In this document: positions 51,804 through 61,609 of the stretch, piece after piece | Layout: each line of letters starts with the position of its first letter | Numbering within the stretch: the stretch's first letter is position 1 | Assembly: GCA_003574895.1 (NCBI GenBank) | Contig: PJFB01000003.1 | Span: 414,806-478,805 of the forward strand | From: Geobacter sp. | GTDB taxonomy: Bacteria > Desulfobacterota > Desulfuromonadia > Geobacterales > Pseudopelobacteraceae | Reading direction: 5' to 3' | Length of the DNA stretch: 64,000 nt | Notes under the pieces: model-generated | Seen by the model: the letters and a program-made list of their open reading frames with translations, nothing else | Database searches by the model: none | Told to the model about the DNA's origin: nothing | Made by a program: the position numbers and the translations under genes

Positions 51804-53543
51804 CTAGGGTGTCTCCTCGGCAGCCGGCAGGGTCAGGACCACGGTGGTTCCCTCGCCGGGAGTCGAACTGAATTTGAGTGTTCCGCCATGCTCGTTCACA
51901 ATCCCCGACGAGACCGAGAGCCCCAGGCCGGTCCCCCCGGTCTCCCGCTTGGTGGTAAAGAACGGGTCCGTAAGGCGCGGGATATGTTCGGGCGCTATGC
52001 CGACCCCTTCGTCAGTCACGCTGAGCGCCGCGATCCGGGCGTTGCCGACCCGGAACGTGGCCAGGGTTATCTTGCATTCCGTATTGGGCAGGGCCTGGCA
52101 GGCGTTGAGCAACAGGTTGACCAGCACCTGCTCGATGCGCTGGGAGTTGCCGCGCACCATGGGGAGGTCTGCCGCATACTCGGCGGAAAACCTGACCGTG
52201 GCCTTGCGGATCGTGCTGTCCGCCAGGCGCACAGCTGCCTGGGCCACGCTGTTCAGATCGAAAAGGGCATCGCCGGGACTGTCGTCCTTGCGGGCGAAAT
52301 CCTTCAGTTCCTCCACAATGCGCTTGATCCGCTTGGCCCCCTCGTGCATCTCATCCAGCAGGTGGGGGACCTCGTTGCGCATCCGCGCATAGGGCAAGCC
52401 GCCGAGCATGAAGTTGCCGGACTCGCGGTAATGGGACTCCAGCACCTCTTCCGCATCCCGGTAGACCTCCTTGAGGATCGGCATATTGAGGAGGATCAGA
52501 CCGTTGGGATTGTTGATCTCGTGGGCCACGCCGGAAACGAGAATCCCGAGGGAAGTCATCTTATCGGCCTGAATGAGTTTATCCTGATGTCGTCGCAGCT
52601 CTTCCAGGGCCCGTTTCCGTTCCGCCGCTTCCCGGGCCAGCTCCCTGGTGCGCTGGGCCACCTTCTTTTGCAGGGTCCGGGACCAGACCACCGTTGCCAC
52701 GAGGATCAAAAGCAGCGGCACCAGTACAAAGGCACCGTAGCGCAAGGCCTTGGCCCAGGGGAGCCGCGGCGGCTCCAGGGTGCCCAGCCACCTGTCGTAG
52801 ATGGCCTGATACTGGCCGGTCTGACGCAGGATTGCAAGCCCTTCGCTGAAGCGGGTCAGCAGCTCGTCATTCCCCTTTTTCACGCCATAGCAGTATTTCT
52901 GGGCTGCTATGTTTGTCGCCACCGGAACCAAATTCGTCAGGTGGAGTTCCCGGATGAGATACATGCCGGGCAGGATGGCGACGACTGCATAGTCGTCCGC
53001 ACCGGAAGAGAGGCGGCGCAGGGCGTCGGCCGGCGTGGCGGTGAAATGCAGGTTGCCGCTGAAGCCGAGATCCCGCAACGTGTCATGCATGATGCCGTCA
53101 CGGAACACGATGACCTGCTTGCCGCGCAACTCCTCGATGGACTTGACCGGCGGCGTATCCTTACGGGCAAACACGGCGTGATGGACGATGGTATGGGGGG
53201 GTGAAAAGGCAATGGTGCGGGAGCGTTCTTCCGAGAAAGATATGCCCTGGAGGACATCGATCTCGCCATTCATCAGGGCGGCGCGCATCTCGGACCATCC
53301 GCCGAAGCGAAACTCCACCTTCATCCCCATGACGTCGGCTATGGCCCGGGTGAGGTCCACATTGTAGCCGGCCGGTTTTCCGTCCTTGTCGATAAACTCG
53401 TAGGGGGGATAGTCCCGGTCGCCACCGACGATGATGACCTTTTGCGCCGCGGGCTGGGCGGGAGGTGCGTCAACGCCACGGGCCGACGGAGGCAGCAGGG
53501 GGAGCAGGAACAGAAGTGCGGTTACAAGGAGGCGCATATTCAT
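51804..53543 (-). CDS. Sensor kinase with periplasmic SBP_bac_3 domain, DctB-like role
   Basis: The 579-aa protein has a signal/first helix (1-23), a periplasmic bacterial solute-binding type 3 domain (about 35-255; GGDRDYPPYEFIDKDGKPAGYNVDLTRAIADVMG), a second helix (about 265-285), coiled coil, H-box VSGVAHEINNPNGLILL, and HATPase (NLLLNACQALP, DEGVGIAPEH, GTGLGLSVSSG). Classical DctB instead has a double PDC sensor domain. The kinase is 1 bp from the regulator gene, so they form a pair. The binding domain probably recognises a dicarboxylate or another amino/organic acid directly. Confidence 0.9.
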   Translation of the reverse strand: MNMRLLVTALLFLLPLLPPSARGVDAPPAQPAAQKVIIVGGDRDYPPYEFIDKDGKPAGYNVDLTRAIADVMGMKVEFRFGGWSEMRAALMNGEIDVLQGISFSEERSRTIAFSPPHTIVHHAVFARKDTPPVKSIEELRGKQVIVFRDGIMHDTLRDLGFSGNLHFTATPADALRRLSSGADDYAVVAILPGMYLIRELHLTNLVPVATNIAAQKYCYGVKKGNDELLTRFSEGLAILRQTGQYQAIYDRWLGTLEPPRLPWAKALRYGAFVLVPLLLILVATVVWSRTLQKKVAQRTRELAREAAERKRALEELRRHQDKLIQADKMTSLGILVSGVAHEINNPNGLILLNMPILKEVYRDAEEVLESHYRESGNFMLGGLPYARMRNEVPHLLDEMHEGAKRIKRIVEELKDFARKDDSPGDALFDLNSVAQAAVRLADSTIRKATVRFSAEYAADLPMVRGNSQRIEQVLVNLLLNACQALPNTECKITLATFRVGNARIAALSVTDEGVGIAPEHIPRLTDPFFTTKRETGGTGLGLSVSSGIVNEHGGTLKFSSTPGEGTTVVLTLPAAEETP

Positions 53544-53615
53544 CGGGATAGATTATGCACCTCTCCACCCGACAAATTCAATTATTAAAATTTTGGGCGC
53601 GGGAAGGTCCGGAAA

Positions 53616-53728
53616 CCTAACCCTCTCCCTGAGGGAGAGGGTTAGGGTGAGGGGGAAGTGCTGGACATCTCTGCACCGCTGCCCCCTCATCCGGCCTTCG
53701 GCCACCTTCTCCCTCAGGGAGAAGGGAA
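53616..53728. repeat. Interspersed palindromic repeat element
   Basis: CCTAACCCTCTCCCT and AGGGAGAGGGTTAGG (53616-53646) form a hairpin with 1-nt loop. A second part (GTGAGGGGG ... CCCCCTCAT, GGCCTTCGGCC and CTTCTCCCTCAGGGAGAAG) ends near 53728. The GGCCTTCGGCCACC piece recurs at 56502-56518. It looks like a REP/MITE-type element found in many Proteobacteria. Confidence 0.65.
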
Positions 53729-53842
53729 AAATTTAAATATTCACGCCGAAACGTGGCTGTCAAAGCCCTTGACAAAGAACGCTGACCCGGACTATCTTGG
53801 AAACCGTAAACTACATTTTGGGTTTCTGAGGTATCGAGAGGC

Positions 53843-54475
53843 ATGATGGAACTATTACCGAATGATGAGCGCGCCCAGGAGCGCGTCGTGGCCATCGCCA
53901 GCCAGGTATTCCTGGAACGGGGCTTTGCCCGGGTCACCATGGCCGACCTGGCCCGCGAGCTGCGCATGAGCAAGAAGACCATCTACCGGCTCTTTCCCTC
54001 CAAGGACGACCTGGTGCGGGCCGTGTATCGCCTCAAGACCGACCGCATCCATGCCCTGTTCCGCGAGACCGTGGAGTCCGACTCTGATTTTACCGGAAAG
54101 ATCCACTGGCTCTGGATCAATGTGGGCAAGGAACTGACTGAAATCGGCCCCCAGTTCCATGAAGACCTGCGGGTCTTCAATCCTTCACTGGCAGCGGAAC
54201 TGGAGTCATTCCGGCGGGACGAGATCAACCGCAACTTCGTCATGTTCATCGAAGACGGCATCCGGCTTGGCGCGTTGCGCAGCGACATCAACAAAGAACT
54301 GCTGGTCCAGATTTACATCAGCGCCATCATGGGGATTATCAATTCAAGCGTGCTTGCCACGTCACCCTTCACTATCGATCAGGCCTTCCGTACCATTTTA
54401 GATGTGGTTTTCGACGGCATCCTGACCGACAAAGCACGTCCCCATTACCGCCAGCTGTTCAACAGCGGCTCTTAA
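53843..54475 (+). CDS. TetR-family regulator
   Basis: The 210-aa protein has the TetR HTH (RVVAIASQVFLERGFARVTMADLARELRMSKKTIYRLFPSKDDLVRAVY) and a helical ligand domain. GAGAGG precedes the ATG. It lies 33 bp upstream of the AEC transporter in the same direction and probably controls an operon with it. The ligand is unknown. Confidence 0.88.
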   Translation: MMELLPNDERAQERVVAIASQVFLERGFARVTMADLARELRMSKKTIYRLFPSKDDLVRAVYRLKTDRIHALFRETVESDSDFTGKIHWLWINVGKELTEIGPQFHEDLRVFNPSLAAELESFRRDEINRNFVMFIEDGIRLGALRSDINKELLVQIYISAIMGIINSSVLATSPFTIDQAFRTILDVVFDGILTDKARPHYRQLFNSGS

Positions 54476-54508
54476 GACCGACAGTACCGCAAACAGGAGA
54501 TTTGCAGC

Positions 54509-55456
54509 ATGCAGACCGATATTGTTTCCGAAGTAGTTGTCCTTTTCATGATCATGGCCACCGGCTACTATGCCCGCCGCAAGAATATCATCAACGCCAC
54601 CGTCAACCGCGGGATCACCGAACTGATTCTCAACGTGACCCTGCCCCTGATGATCCTGGTCTCCTTCACCTTTGAGTTCAACCAGGAGATGCTCGCCACT
54701 GCCGGCAAGCTGTTGCTGGCATCCTTTGGCCTGCATGTGGCCATCTATTTCGGCAGCGGCCTGTTCTACCGCCGCCACCCCCAGGAAACCCGCAGCGTGT
54801 TGCGCTTCATGACCACATTCTCCAACTGCGCCTTCATGGGCTATCCGGTGCTGCAGAGCCTGTACGGCAAGATCGGCATCTTTTACGCCTCCATCTTCGG
54901 CGTGCCATTCACCATTGCCCTGTGGAGCCTGGGGGTGATGCTGTTCACCGGCGAAAAGGGGATTCAGGCGCTGAAAAAAGGGATCTTCAATCCGGGAGTG
55001 CTGTCGGTCGTTGCCGGCTTGATCATTTTCATAGGCTCGCTGAAACTGCCAGCGCCGCTGCTCAAGGCCTGCGACCTGGTCGGCTCGACCACCACGCCCC
55101 TGTCGATGATCGTCATCGGCTCGACCCTGGCTGACACGCGGCTGCGCGAACTCTTTTCCGGCCTGGCGGTCTATTACGCCAGCGCGGTGCGCCTTCTGGT
55201 GGTGCCGCTGCTGGTACTGGCGGTCCTGACCCTCCTGGGGATCAAGGGAATGGTCCTGGGAATCTGCGTAATCAGCATGGCCATGCCAGCGGCAGCCAAC
55301 ACGGCCATGTTTGCCGAAAAATTCGACGGCGACACCAGGCTCGCCTCACGGTGCATCTTCCTCTCCACGGCGCTGTCGCTATTCACCATTCCGCTGGTGA
55401 TTGCCATACTCCAGACCGCCATCGGAGAGCAGCCCTTCAATCTGCATCTGTGGTAA
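54509..55456 (+). CDS. AEC-family (auxin efflux carrier-like) transporter
   Basis: The 315-aa protein has ten helices and AEC landmarks: NAFxNxxF-like TFSNCAFMGYPVLQSLYG and the second-repeat AMPAAANTAMFAEKFDGDTRLASRCIFLSTALSLFTIP. The family exports or imports dicarboxylates and related compounds, including malate. Its position beyond the dct region is noteworthy but may be coincidental. GGAG precedes the ATG. Confidence 0.88.
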   Translation: MQTDIVSEVVVLFMIMATGYYARRKNIINATVNRGITELILNVTLPLMILVSFTFEFNQEMLATAGKLLLASFGLHVAIYFGSGLFYRRHPQETRSVLRFMTTFSNCAFMGYPVLQSLYGKIGIFYASIFGVPFTIALWSLGVMLFTGEKGIQALKKGIFNPGVLSVVAGLIIFIGSLKLPAPLLKACDLVGSTTTPLSMIVIGSTLADTRLRELFSGLAVYYASAVRLLVVPLLVLAVLTLLGIKGMVLGICVISMAMPAAANTAMFAEKFDGDTRLASRCIFLSTALSLFTIPLVIAILQTAIGEQPFNLHLW

Positions 55457-55522
55457 TCGGACCAAAACGGCAATGCGTGATCCGGCAGCTGGCGTTTTTC
55501 CGAATCCAAGGGATAATCAAAC

Positions 55523-55936
55523 ATGATACCTATCCTGACACTGGTGATACTCATGACTTCAAGCATGCTGGCCAATGCCGGACCGTCTCTGCCCCCCTGC
55601 CCCGCCAAGCCCAATTGCGTCTCCAGCCAGGCCACGGACAGCCATTATATTGCGCCGTTCAAGATGGCGAGCGATGGGGCGCCTGCCTTTGTGAAGCTGC
55701 GCGAACTGCTGGCCCAACGCAGTGACACAAAGATTATTGCCGCGGACGACACAGTCATCCGGGTCGAGTTCAGGACGTTCCTGGGGTTTGTGGACGATGG
55801 CTTGTTCGTGCTGGACCCCGCCAATGGCCAGATCCTGGTCCGTTCAGCGGCCAGGCTCGGTTATTGGGATCTGGGCAAGAATCGCAGCCGCATGGAGGAG
55901 ATACGCCGGTCTTTTGAGATGCTCCCCAATCAATGA
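55523..55936 (+). CDS. DUF1499 secreted protein
   Basis: The 137-aa protein has a signal peptide (MIPILTLVILMTSSMLANA) and DUF1499 motifs: PNCVSSQATDSHYIAPF, VIRVEFRTFLGFVDDGLFVLDPANGQILVRSAARLGYWDLGKNRSRMEEIRR. The function of DUF1499 is unknown. It seems complete. It lies 66 bp after the AEC gene. Confidence 0.88.
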   Translation: MIPILTLVILMTSSMLANAGPSLPPCPAKPNCVSSQATDSHYIAPFKMASDGAPAFVKLRELLAQRSDTKIIAADDTVIRVEFRTFLGFVDDGLFVLDPANGQILVRSAARLGYWDLGKNRSRMEEIRRSFEMLPNQ

Positions 55937-55987
55937 GGCATGTTTGCTTATGTATGGCCGCGAACTGGCCGCAAAGCAAGCCCCATC

Positions 55988-56419
55988 TTACTTAGCGGGA
56001 CTGTTTGATATTCTTTTCTGGTAACGTTCCCGCAACTCTTTCCGATACGATTCGTACTTTTGCCGCTGTTCCTCGGTCAGGATGGAACGCATTTTGTTCG
56101 AGGTATCTTGCCGCAACTCATGCAGCTTTGCCCTACGCTCGGTGGCATTCAGACCGGTTTTCTTCCGAAGCTCTTTCAGCTTGTTTACTTCGTCTTCCAT
56201 GATTGGCCTGATTGCGGCCTGCTGTTCGGCAGTCAGGTTCAGCTCTTTGGACAAGCGATCGATACGGGAGTCAATGATGCTTTTTACCGCTGTTGTCGGG
56301 GCCTTGAGCTCAGCCGGCGCAACCGTCGAATCGGCCTTTGATTGCGCAAAGGCGTTCAGCCCCATAAAGAGTGCCGTCACAACCAGGCCGGACAAAATTT
56401 GCATACGCGTGATCTTCAT
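55988..56419 (-). CDS. Spy/CpxP-like periplasmic protein
   Basis: The 143-aa protein has a signal peptide (ITRMQILSGLVVTALFMGLNAFAQ) and a helical Lys/Arg/Glu-rich domain with LTAEQQAAIRPIMEDE and LTEEQRQKYESYRKELRERY, the repeated LTxEQ motif of the Spy/CpxP family of periplasmic chaperones or metal sensors. I chose ATG 56419 because GGAGG is nine bases upstream. It converges with DUF1499. Confidence 0.78.
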   Translation of the reverse strand: MKITRMQILSGLVVTALFMGLNAFAQSKADSTVAPAELKAPTTAVKSIIDSRIDRLSKELNLTAEQQAAIRPIMEDEVNKLKELRKKTGLNATERRAKLHELRQDTSNKMRSILTEEQRQKYESYRKELRERYQKRISNSPAK

Positions 56420-56494
56420 CGATTTGAGCCTCCTCCAGGCATGTTCGCCCGTATATTGATTTCGGTTGGCTAATCGCGTTAAGGTCAAAACCTT

Positions 56495-56522
56495 GCCTCA
56501 TCCCCGGCCTTCGGCCACCGGG
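56495..56522. repeat. Fragment of the dispersed repeat seen at 53616-53728
   Basis: CCTCATCCCCGGCCTTCGGC followed by CACCGGGCG matches the core of the longer element. It forms a small hairpin. Confidence 0.5.
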
Positions 56523-56579
56523 CGCGAAAGACGCCCGCATCAAGAAAACCAAAGCCGGTATGACAAAGCACTCCATTAA

Positions 56580-57094
56580 CGCCTTTATCCATACAATCTG
56601 TTATCGGAACAATCAAGTTACGGCCACCAGAAATGCGACTTCAAGCAACCGGCAGGATGTTTTGCCCATGGAACGCAACTTGATCAAGGATTATCAAACT
56701 GGAAACAAGCCCCATTACCACATGCCCTAATAATAAAATATTAATATTGTTTTAATTAGACTATTGCCGGTTGTTAGATAAAATAAGTGTTGTGTCTTGT
56801 CAACAGGTATTATTACTTGTATTTGCGCATCTACTTTTGTCATCAGAGCTCCTGTTCTGCAAAAAACAGCAACACGGCTCTAATATTGATCAACTTTACC
56901 TTGATGTCCACAAATGGGGGCGCCACAAAATCCAGCCGGGCACAGATCCGGTACCCGCGCCTTGCGGAAGCAACTATGCATGGGACAGGCAGCCCGCCAG
57001 TTCACGCTTGCATGTCGAAGTTGAACCTGATATGCAGTCCGGTATATACGTGTTGCGCCATTGCCACCAAAATCGAAAAGGAGACCAAACAGTC
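56580..57094. other. AT-rich upstream region of the ferritin gene
   Basis: A 510-bp gap without gene. An AT-rich stretch at 56731-56765 contains AATATTAATATT-like palindromes. A Fur site is plausible but no clear Fur consensus was found. The longer reading frame that runs into ferritin from 56771 lacks a ribosome site. Confidence 0.4.
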
Positions 57095-57616
57095 ATGATC
57101 AGTAAAAAAATGTCCGAATCACTCAACAAACATATGAACTTTGAGCTATATTCCGCCCACCTGTACCTGTCAATGTCGTCCTGTGCCAACGAGCTCGGCC
57201 TCAAGGGGGCCGCCAACTGGTTCATGGTGCAATACCGTGAAGAGATGGTTCATTTCATGAAGTTCTACACCTACCTGGTCGATCAGGGAACAAATATCAC
57301 CATGCTGGCCAGCAAGGCTGTTCCCAACACATATTCGTCGCTGCTGGACATGATGCAGAAGACCCTGGCCCACGAACAGCTAATCACGGCCCGCATCAAT
57401 GATCTGAGCGAGCAGGCGGTCCAGGAAAAGGACCATGCATCCCGAATCTTTTTGCAGTGGTTCGTGACCGAACAGATCGAGGAGGAGAACAACGACCGCG
57501 ACCTGATCGCCAAGCTCAAACTGGTTGGCGACAATGGCCACGGCATTCTGATGATCGACTCCGAAATGGGCCAACGGGTTTTCGTGCCCCCGGCGGGCGC
57601 ACAGCCGGCAGTCTGA
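57095..57616 (+). CDS. Ferritin (FtnA-like)
   Basis: The 173-aa protein starts MISKKMSESLNKHMNFELYSAHLYLSMSSCANELGL, the classic bacterial ferritin opening, with iron ligands in NFELYS, REEMVHFMKF and QIEEENNDRDLIAKL. It stores iron in a 24-mer. AAGGAG lies twelve bases upstream of ATG 57095. It is followed at once by the small Fe-S-like protein. Confidence 0.92.
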   Translation: MISKKMSESLNKHMNFELYSAHLYLSMSSCANELGLKGAANWFMVQYREEMVHFMKFYTYLVDQGTNITMLASKAVPNTYSSLLDMMQKTLAHEQLITARINDLSEQAVQEKDHASRIFLQWFVTEQIEEENNDRDLIAKLKLVGDNGHGILMIDSEMGQRVFVPPAGAQPAV

Positions 57617-57617
57617 G

Positions 57618-57845
57618 ATGAAGATCCGTTTCTGTGAACATAACAAAGGCAAGGGCAAGGTCTATCGTCGCCTGAAAGAAGAATTCCCCGCGCTGAACAT
57701 CAAGATCAAGGATTGCGTCAAGCAGTGCGGCGCCTGCCGCGAAACCCCCATGGCCACAGTGGACAAAAAAAAGGTGACCGGCAAGGACGGGGACCAGCTT
57801 TACCAGCGGATTGTCGAATTGATCAGCAAAAACGCGGAAGAATAA
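57618..57845 (+). CDS. Small thioredoxin-like [2Fe-2S]-type protein (DUF1450-like)
   Basis: The 75-aa protein has Cys6 and a CVKQCGAC cluster (about 33-40), the pattern of DUF1450/YuzB proteins with a thioredoxin-like fold. It starts one base after the ferritin stop. Linked to ferritin, a role in electron supply for iron release is plausible, like bacterioferritin-associated ferredoxin, but this is inference. Confidence 0.75.
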   Translation: MKIRFCEHNKGKGKVYRRLKEEFPALNIKIKDCVKQCGACRETPMATVDKKKVTGKDGDQLYQRIVELISKNAEE

Positions 57846-57935
57846 CATTGTGCGGACGGACCGGCCGGGAGCAGATGCCCGCACGGGTCAAGGTGCTGCG
57901 GATCCGGCTGGAATCCGCAGCTGTTCCACCCCGCG

Positions 57936-58838
57936 TCAATTCGACGAGAGCTGTTTCCCGAGCCGGAACAACATGTCCCCGGACGCGAGAAGCGCGCCGC
58001 CGACAATCAGCAGGCAAGCCACCCCGAGAGCCCAACTGGGCTCGGCCATTCCCAACGCAAGCAGCAGAAAGGTAGACAACAGGGGCGCGGCGTAGGAAAG
58101 AGCGCCCAGCACCTTGATATTGCCGGTCTTGACCCCCACGTCCCAGGTAAAAAAGGCGCCTCCGACCGGCCCGAGCCCCAGCCCGAGAACTGCCAGCCAG
58201 CCAAGACCGGAAGGCACGACGGTTGTTTCGAAAAGCAGATGACAGGCAAAGGCCAGGACTGCCGTTACCCCGCAGAAACCGGAAATCGAATAACTCGGCA
58301 CCGCTTGGAAAAGCCGGGAGAGAACCGAATAGCCCGACCAGGTGACAGCTGACAACAAGGCAAAACCATAGCCGACGAAAAAAGCCGAGCCCAGCGAGAA
58401 AGAGCTGCCGCCGGTCACGAGGAGGGAGGCGCCGATCAGTCCGGCCAGGGCGCCGACCAGATGATACCAGCGAAGCCGTTCCCCAGGCAGCAAGGCTGAC
58501 ATGAGAACAATAAGGAGCGGCCAAAGATAGGAAATCAGGCTGGCATGCACGACCGGGGCATGCCTGAGCGCCATGAAGTAAAAGAAGTGAAAGCCGAAGA
58601 GACCGGAGACCCCCAGCAACCAGGCGTTCAGCGGCAACCGCCGCAGGTTTGCCATGGCATGCCCTTGGCACCTCATCCAGACCAGCCCGATCCCCGTGGC
58701 GATGGTGAACGCCATGGCTGTCAGCTGAAACGGCGGGACTGCCTTGCAATAGGAGGTAAGCGTGGCCAGGGTTGACCACATTATAATGGCCGTGAGACCG
58801 ATCATTGTTCCCTTCAGCTCACGTGCGTGTGAGTCCAT
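57936..58838 (-). CDS. EamA/DMT-family transporter
   Basis: The 300-aa protein has ten helices with two EamA repeats (AIIMWSTLATLTSYCKAVPPFQLTAMAF; TWSGYSVLSRLFQAVPSYSISGFCGVTAVLAF). It starts MDSHARELKG at 58838 behind GAGG. It resembles YddG-like aromatic amino acid exporters in the helix-1 region. The substrate is not certain. It is transcribed toward the ferritin pair. Confidence 0.85.
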   Translation of the reverse strand: MDSHARELKGTMIGLTAIIMWSTLATLTSYCKAVPPFQLTAMAFTIATGIGLVWMRCQGHAMANLRRLPLNAWLLGVSGLFGFHFFYFMALRHAPVVHASLISYLWPLLIVLMSALLPGERLRWYHLVGALAGLIGASLLVTGGSSFSLGSAFFVGYGFALLSAVTWSGYSVLSRLFQAVPSYSISGFCGVTAVLAFACHLLFETTVVPSGLGWLAVLGLGLGPVGGAFFTWDVGVKTGNIKVLGALSYAAPLLSTFLLLALGMAEPSWALGVACLLIVGGALLASGDMLFRLGKQLSSN

Positions 58839-59036
58839 GCTGTTATCCTCGTCCATTGGTGGGTTTTTGAGAGTTTGATGATTTCAGGGAACCGGCTGCC
58901 GCTGAAACCCTGGCCATCCTACTATTGACCGGGCTCGGTTTGCAAGCACAGTCCTCCCAACCAGACACAACACGCCTTCACCCCCGGACATCCGTGACAA
59001 CCACTTAATTATTGCGGGTTTATAAAATTCCAACAC

Positions 59037-59065
59037 TTGACCGGTCCGCAGTTGATCTGTATTTT
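59037..59065 (+). promoter_or_regulatory. Candidate sigma-70 promoter of the nucleobase salvage operon
   Basis: TTGACC (59037-59042), 17 bp and TATTTT (59060-59065) precede upp by 43 bp. It is a moderate consensus match. Confidence 0.45.
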
Positions 59066-59108
59066 GGTTTAGTTTAAACAAACACATTTTCATGCAAGGA
59101 GTCCCCAC

Positions 59109-59735
59109 GTGGCCGTCTACGAAGTCAAACATCCCCTGATCCAGCACAAACTGGGCCTGCTGCGCAAGGCCGACCTGAGCACCAAGCAGTTCCGCGAGCT
59201 GGCCTCCGAAATCGGGCGCCTGCTGACCTACGAGGCGACCAAGGATCTTGAGACCGAAACCATTACCGTCAACGGCTGGGCCGGACCGGTCCAGGTCCAG
59301 CAGATCAAGGGGAAGAAGATCACGGTCGTGCCGATCCTGCGGGCCGGCCTGGGGATGATGAACGGGGTCCTGGACATGATCCCCAGCGCCAAGGTCAGCG
59401 TGGTGGGCCTCTATCGCAACGAGGAGACGTTGGAGCCGGTGGCCTACTACGAGAAGTTCACCAGCGGCATGGAAGAACGCACCGCCCTGATCATCGACCC
59501 CATGCTCGCCACGGGCGGTTCCTTGCTGGCCACCATCGAGATGCTGAAAAAAGCCGGGTGCCCGAGGATCAAGGGGCTCTTCCTGGTGGCGGTCCCCGAG
59601 GGGCTGGAGAGGATCAACAGGGCCCACCCCGACGTGGAAATCTACGTCGCCTCCATTGACGACCGCCTCAACGAAGTGGGCTATATCCTTCCCGGCCTGG
59701 GCGATGCCGGGGATAAAATCTTCGGTACGAAATAG
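59109..59735 (+). CDS. upp: Uracil phosphoribosyltransferase
   Basis: The 208-aa enzyme has [32 protein letters not shown], the PRPP motif [20 protein letters not shown] and the uracil loop [14 protein letters not shown]. It makes UMP from uracil. The start is GTG with CAAGGAG upstream. It leads an operon with permeases and hpt. Confidence 0.96.
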   Translation: MAVYEVKHPLIQHKLGLLRKADLSTKQFRELASEIGRLLTYEATKDLETETITVNGWAGPVQVQQIKGKKITVVPILRAGLGMMNGVLDMIPSAKVSVVGLYRNEETLEPVAYYEKFTSGMEERTALIIDPMLATGGSLLATIEMLKKAGCPRIKGLFLVAVPEGLERINRAHPDVEIYVASIDDRLNEVGYILPGLGDAGDKIFGTK

Positions 59736-59747
59736 GAGCATCCCCCA

Positions 59748-61058
59748 ATGTCCACGTCCCCAGAACCGGTCTGGCGCACCGCCCTTTCCGGCGCCCAGAT
59801 CCTCTTCGTCGCCTTTGGCGCGACGGTGCTCGTCCCCCTCCTGACCGGGCTAAATCCCAGCCTGGCGCTGCTGGGCGCCGGCATCGGCACCCTGATCTTC
59901 CAGATCTGCACCAGGCGCCAGGTGCCGATCTACCTCGGTTCCTCCTTTGCCTTCATCGCCCCGGTGATCTATTCGGTCAAGACCTGGGGCATGCCCGCCA
60001 CCCTGGGCGCCCTGGCAGCGGCCAGCTTTTTCTATTACCTTGCCGCCGCCCTGGTCAAATGGCGCGGAGTCGGCTTCATCCACCACCTGCTGCCGCCCGT
60101 GGTGATCGGGCCGGTTGTGATGGTCATCGGCCTGGGGCTGGCCCAGGTGGCAATCAGCATGGCCACCGGCAAGGCCGGCAATACCCAGGTTGTCCCCTAC
60201 GGTACCGCCTTGGGCGTTGCCGCCATCTCCCTGACCGCCACCATGCTGACCGCCATCCACGCCCGGGGCCTGCTCAAGCTGGTGCCGATCCTGGTGGGCG
60301 TGGCGGTGGGCTATGCCGCCTCCCTATTCCTGGGGCTGGTTGACTTCAGCAAGGTGATCAACGCACCCTGGCTGGCGGTGCCGGAATTCGGCCACCCCCA
60401 ATTCAACCTGGCGGCCATCCTGTTCATGATCCCGGTGGCCATAGCCCCCATTGTCGAACACGTGGGGGGCATCCTTGCCATCGGCTCCGTCGTGGGCCGC
60501 GACTACACCGAGCAGCCCGGCCTGCACCGCACCCTGCTCGGCGACGGCCTGGCGGTCAACATTGTGGGCCTGTTCGGCGGCCCGCCGGTCACGACCTACG
60601 GCGAGGTCACCGGCGCGGTCATGCTGACCCGCAACTACAACCCCGTGGTCATGACCTGGGCGGCCTGCTTTGCCATGCTGATGGCCTTTGTGGGCAAGTT
60701 CGGCGCCCTGCTGCAGACCATCCCCATGCCGGTCATGGGCGGGATCATGATCCTGCTCTTCGGCTCCATCGCCGGCATCGGTCTGAAAACCATCGTCGAC
60801 GGCAAGGTTGACCTGATGAAGCCGCGCAATCTCTGCCTGGTTTCCGTTACCCTGGTGACCGGCATCGGCGGCCTTGGGGTCACGATCGGCAGCTTCAGCC
60901 TCCAGGGGATCAGCCTCTGCGGCGTGCTGGCGGTACTGTTGAACCAGATCCTCCCTGCCGGCGAGCAGGAAGAAGAAAACGCACCGGCAACGGATTTCCT
61001 TGAGCAAAACTGCGGGATTGAAACGCAACTTACACAAACGGAAGAGGATATGATATGA
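59748..61058 (+). CDS. uraA: Uracil/xanthine permease (NCS2, UraA-like)
   Basis: The 436-aa protein has fourteen helices, [35 protein letters not shown] and [50 protein letters not shown], the uracil-permease signature. It follows upp by 12 bp and overlaps hpt (ATGA). It supplies the uracil. Confidence 0.92.
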   Translation: MSTSPEPVWRTALSGAQILFVAFGATVLVPLLTGLNPSLALLGAGIGTLIFQICTRRQVPIYLGSSFAFIAPVIYSVKTWGMPATLGALAAASFFYYLAAALVKWRGVGFIHHLLPPVVIGPVVMVIGLGLAQVAISMATGKAGNTQVVPYGTALGVAAISLTATMLTAIHARGLLKLVPILVGVAVGYAASLFLGLVDFSKVINAPWLAVPEFGHPQFNLAAILFMIPVAIAPIVEHVGGILAIGSVVGRDYTEQPGLHRTLLGDGLAVNIVGLFGGPPVTTYGEVTGAVMLTRNYNPVVMTWAACFAMLMAFVGKFGALLQTIPMPVMGGIMILLFGSIAGIGLKTIVDGKVDLMKPRNLCLVSVTLVTGIGGLGVTIGSFSLQGISLCGVLAVLLNQILPAGEQEEENAPATDFLEQNCGIETQLTQTEEDMI

Positions 61059-61606
61059 ACATCGAAGAGGCCGGCACCGTACTGTCCGATGCCGATCTGC
61101 TGGTTACGGAAGCGGAGGTGGAAGCGTCCATCGCACGCATGGCTGGCGAGATCACCAACAAGTTCGCAAAGGCAAACCCCATACTGATCTGCGTCATGAA
61201 CGGCGGGCTTATTTTCTCCGGCCAGCTCCTGACCAAGCTCGTGTTCCCCCTGGAGGTGGACTATATCCACGCGACCCGCTATGGCCACGAAACCAGCGGC
61301 GCCGGCCTGAACTGGCTGGTCAAGCCGCAACTGGAGCTGAAGGGGAGAACGGTCCTGCTGCTGGACGACATTCTCGACGAAGGTGTGACGCTGGCGGCCA
61401 TTGCCGATTACTGCCGGCAGCAGGGAGCGGCTGAGGTTTCCATGGCCGTGCTGGTGGAAAAACTGCATCAACGCAAGGTAAAACCAGGCATGCGGGCAGA
61501 CTTTACCGGTATCGAGATCGGCGACCGTTTCCTGTTCGGTTACGGGCTTGATTATAAAGGCTACTGGCGCAACGCCCCCGGAATCTACGCGGTGAAAGGA
61601 TTGTAG
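61055..61606 (+). CDS. hpt: Hypoxanthine/guanine phosphoribosyltransferase
   Basis: The 183-aa protein has ICVMNGGLIFSGQLL, the PRPP-binding VLLLDDILDEGVTLAAIADYC and the C-terminal FGYGLDYKGYWRNAPGIYAV. It salvages hypoxanthine and guanine. Its ATG overlaps the permease stop. The N-terminus has a longer Glu-rich lead than E. coli Hpt. Confidence 0.9.
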   Translation: MNIEEAGTVLSDADLLVTEAEVEASIARMAGEITNKFAKANPILICVMNGGLIFSGQLLTKLVFPLEVDYIHATRYGHETSGAGLNWLVKPQLELKGRTVLLLDDILDEGVTLAAIADYCRQQGAAEVSMAVLVEKLHQRKVKPGMRADFTGIEIGDRFLFGYGLDYKGYWRNAPGIYAVKGL

Positions 61607-61609
61607 CAG

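Noticed and set aside
56771..57094. Extended N-terminus of ferritin
   Set aside because: Ferritin begins at a conserved MISKKMSESLNKH; the upstream codons look random and have no ribosome site.
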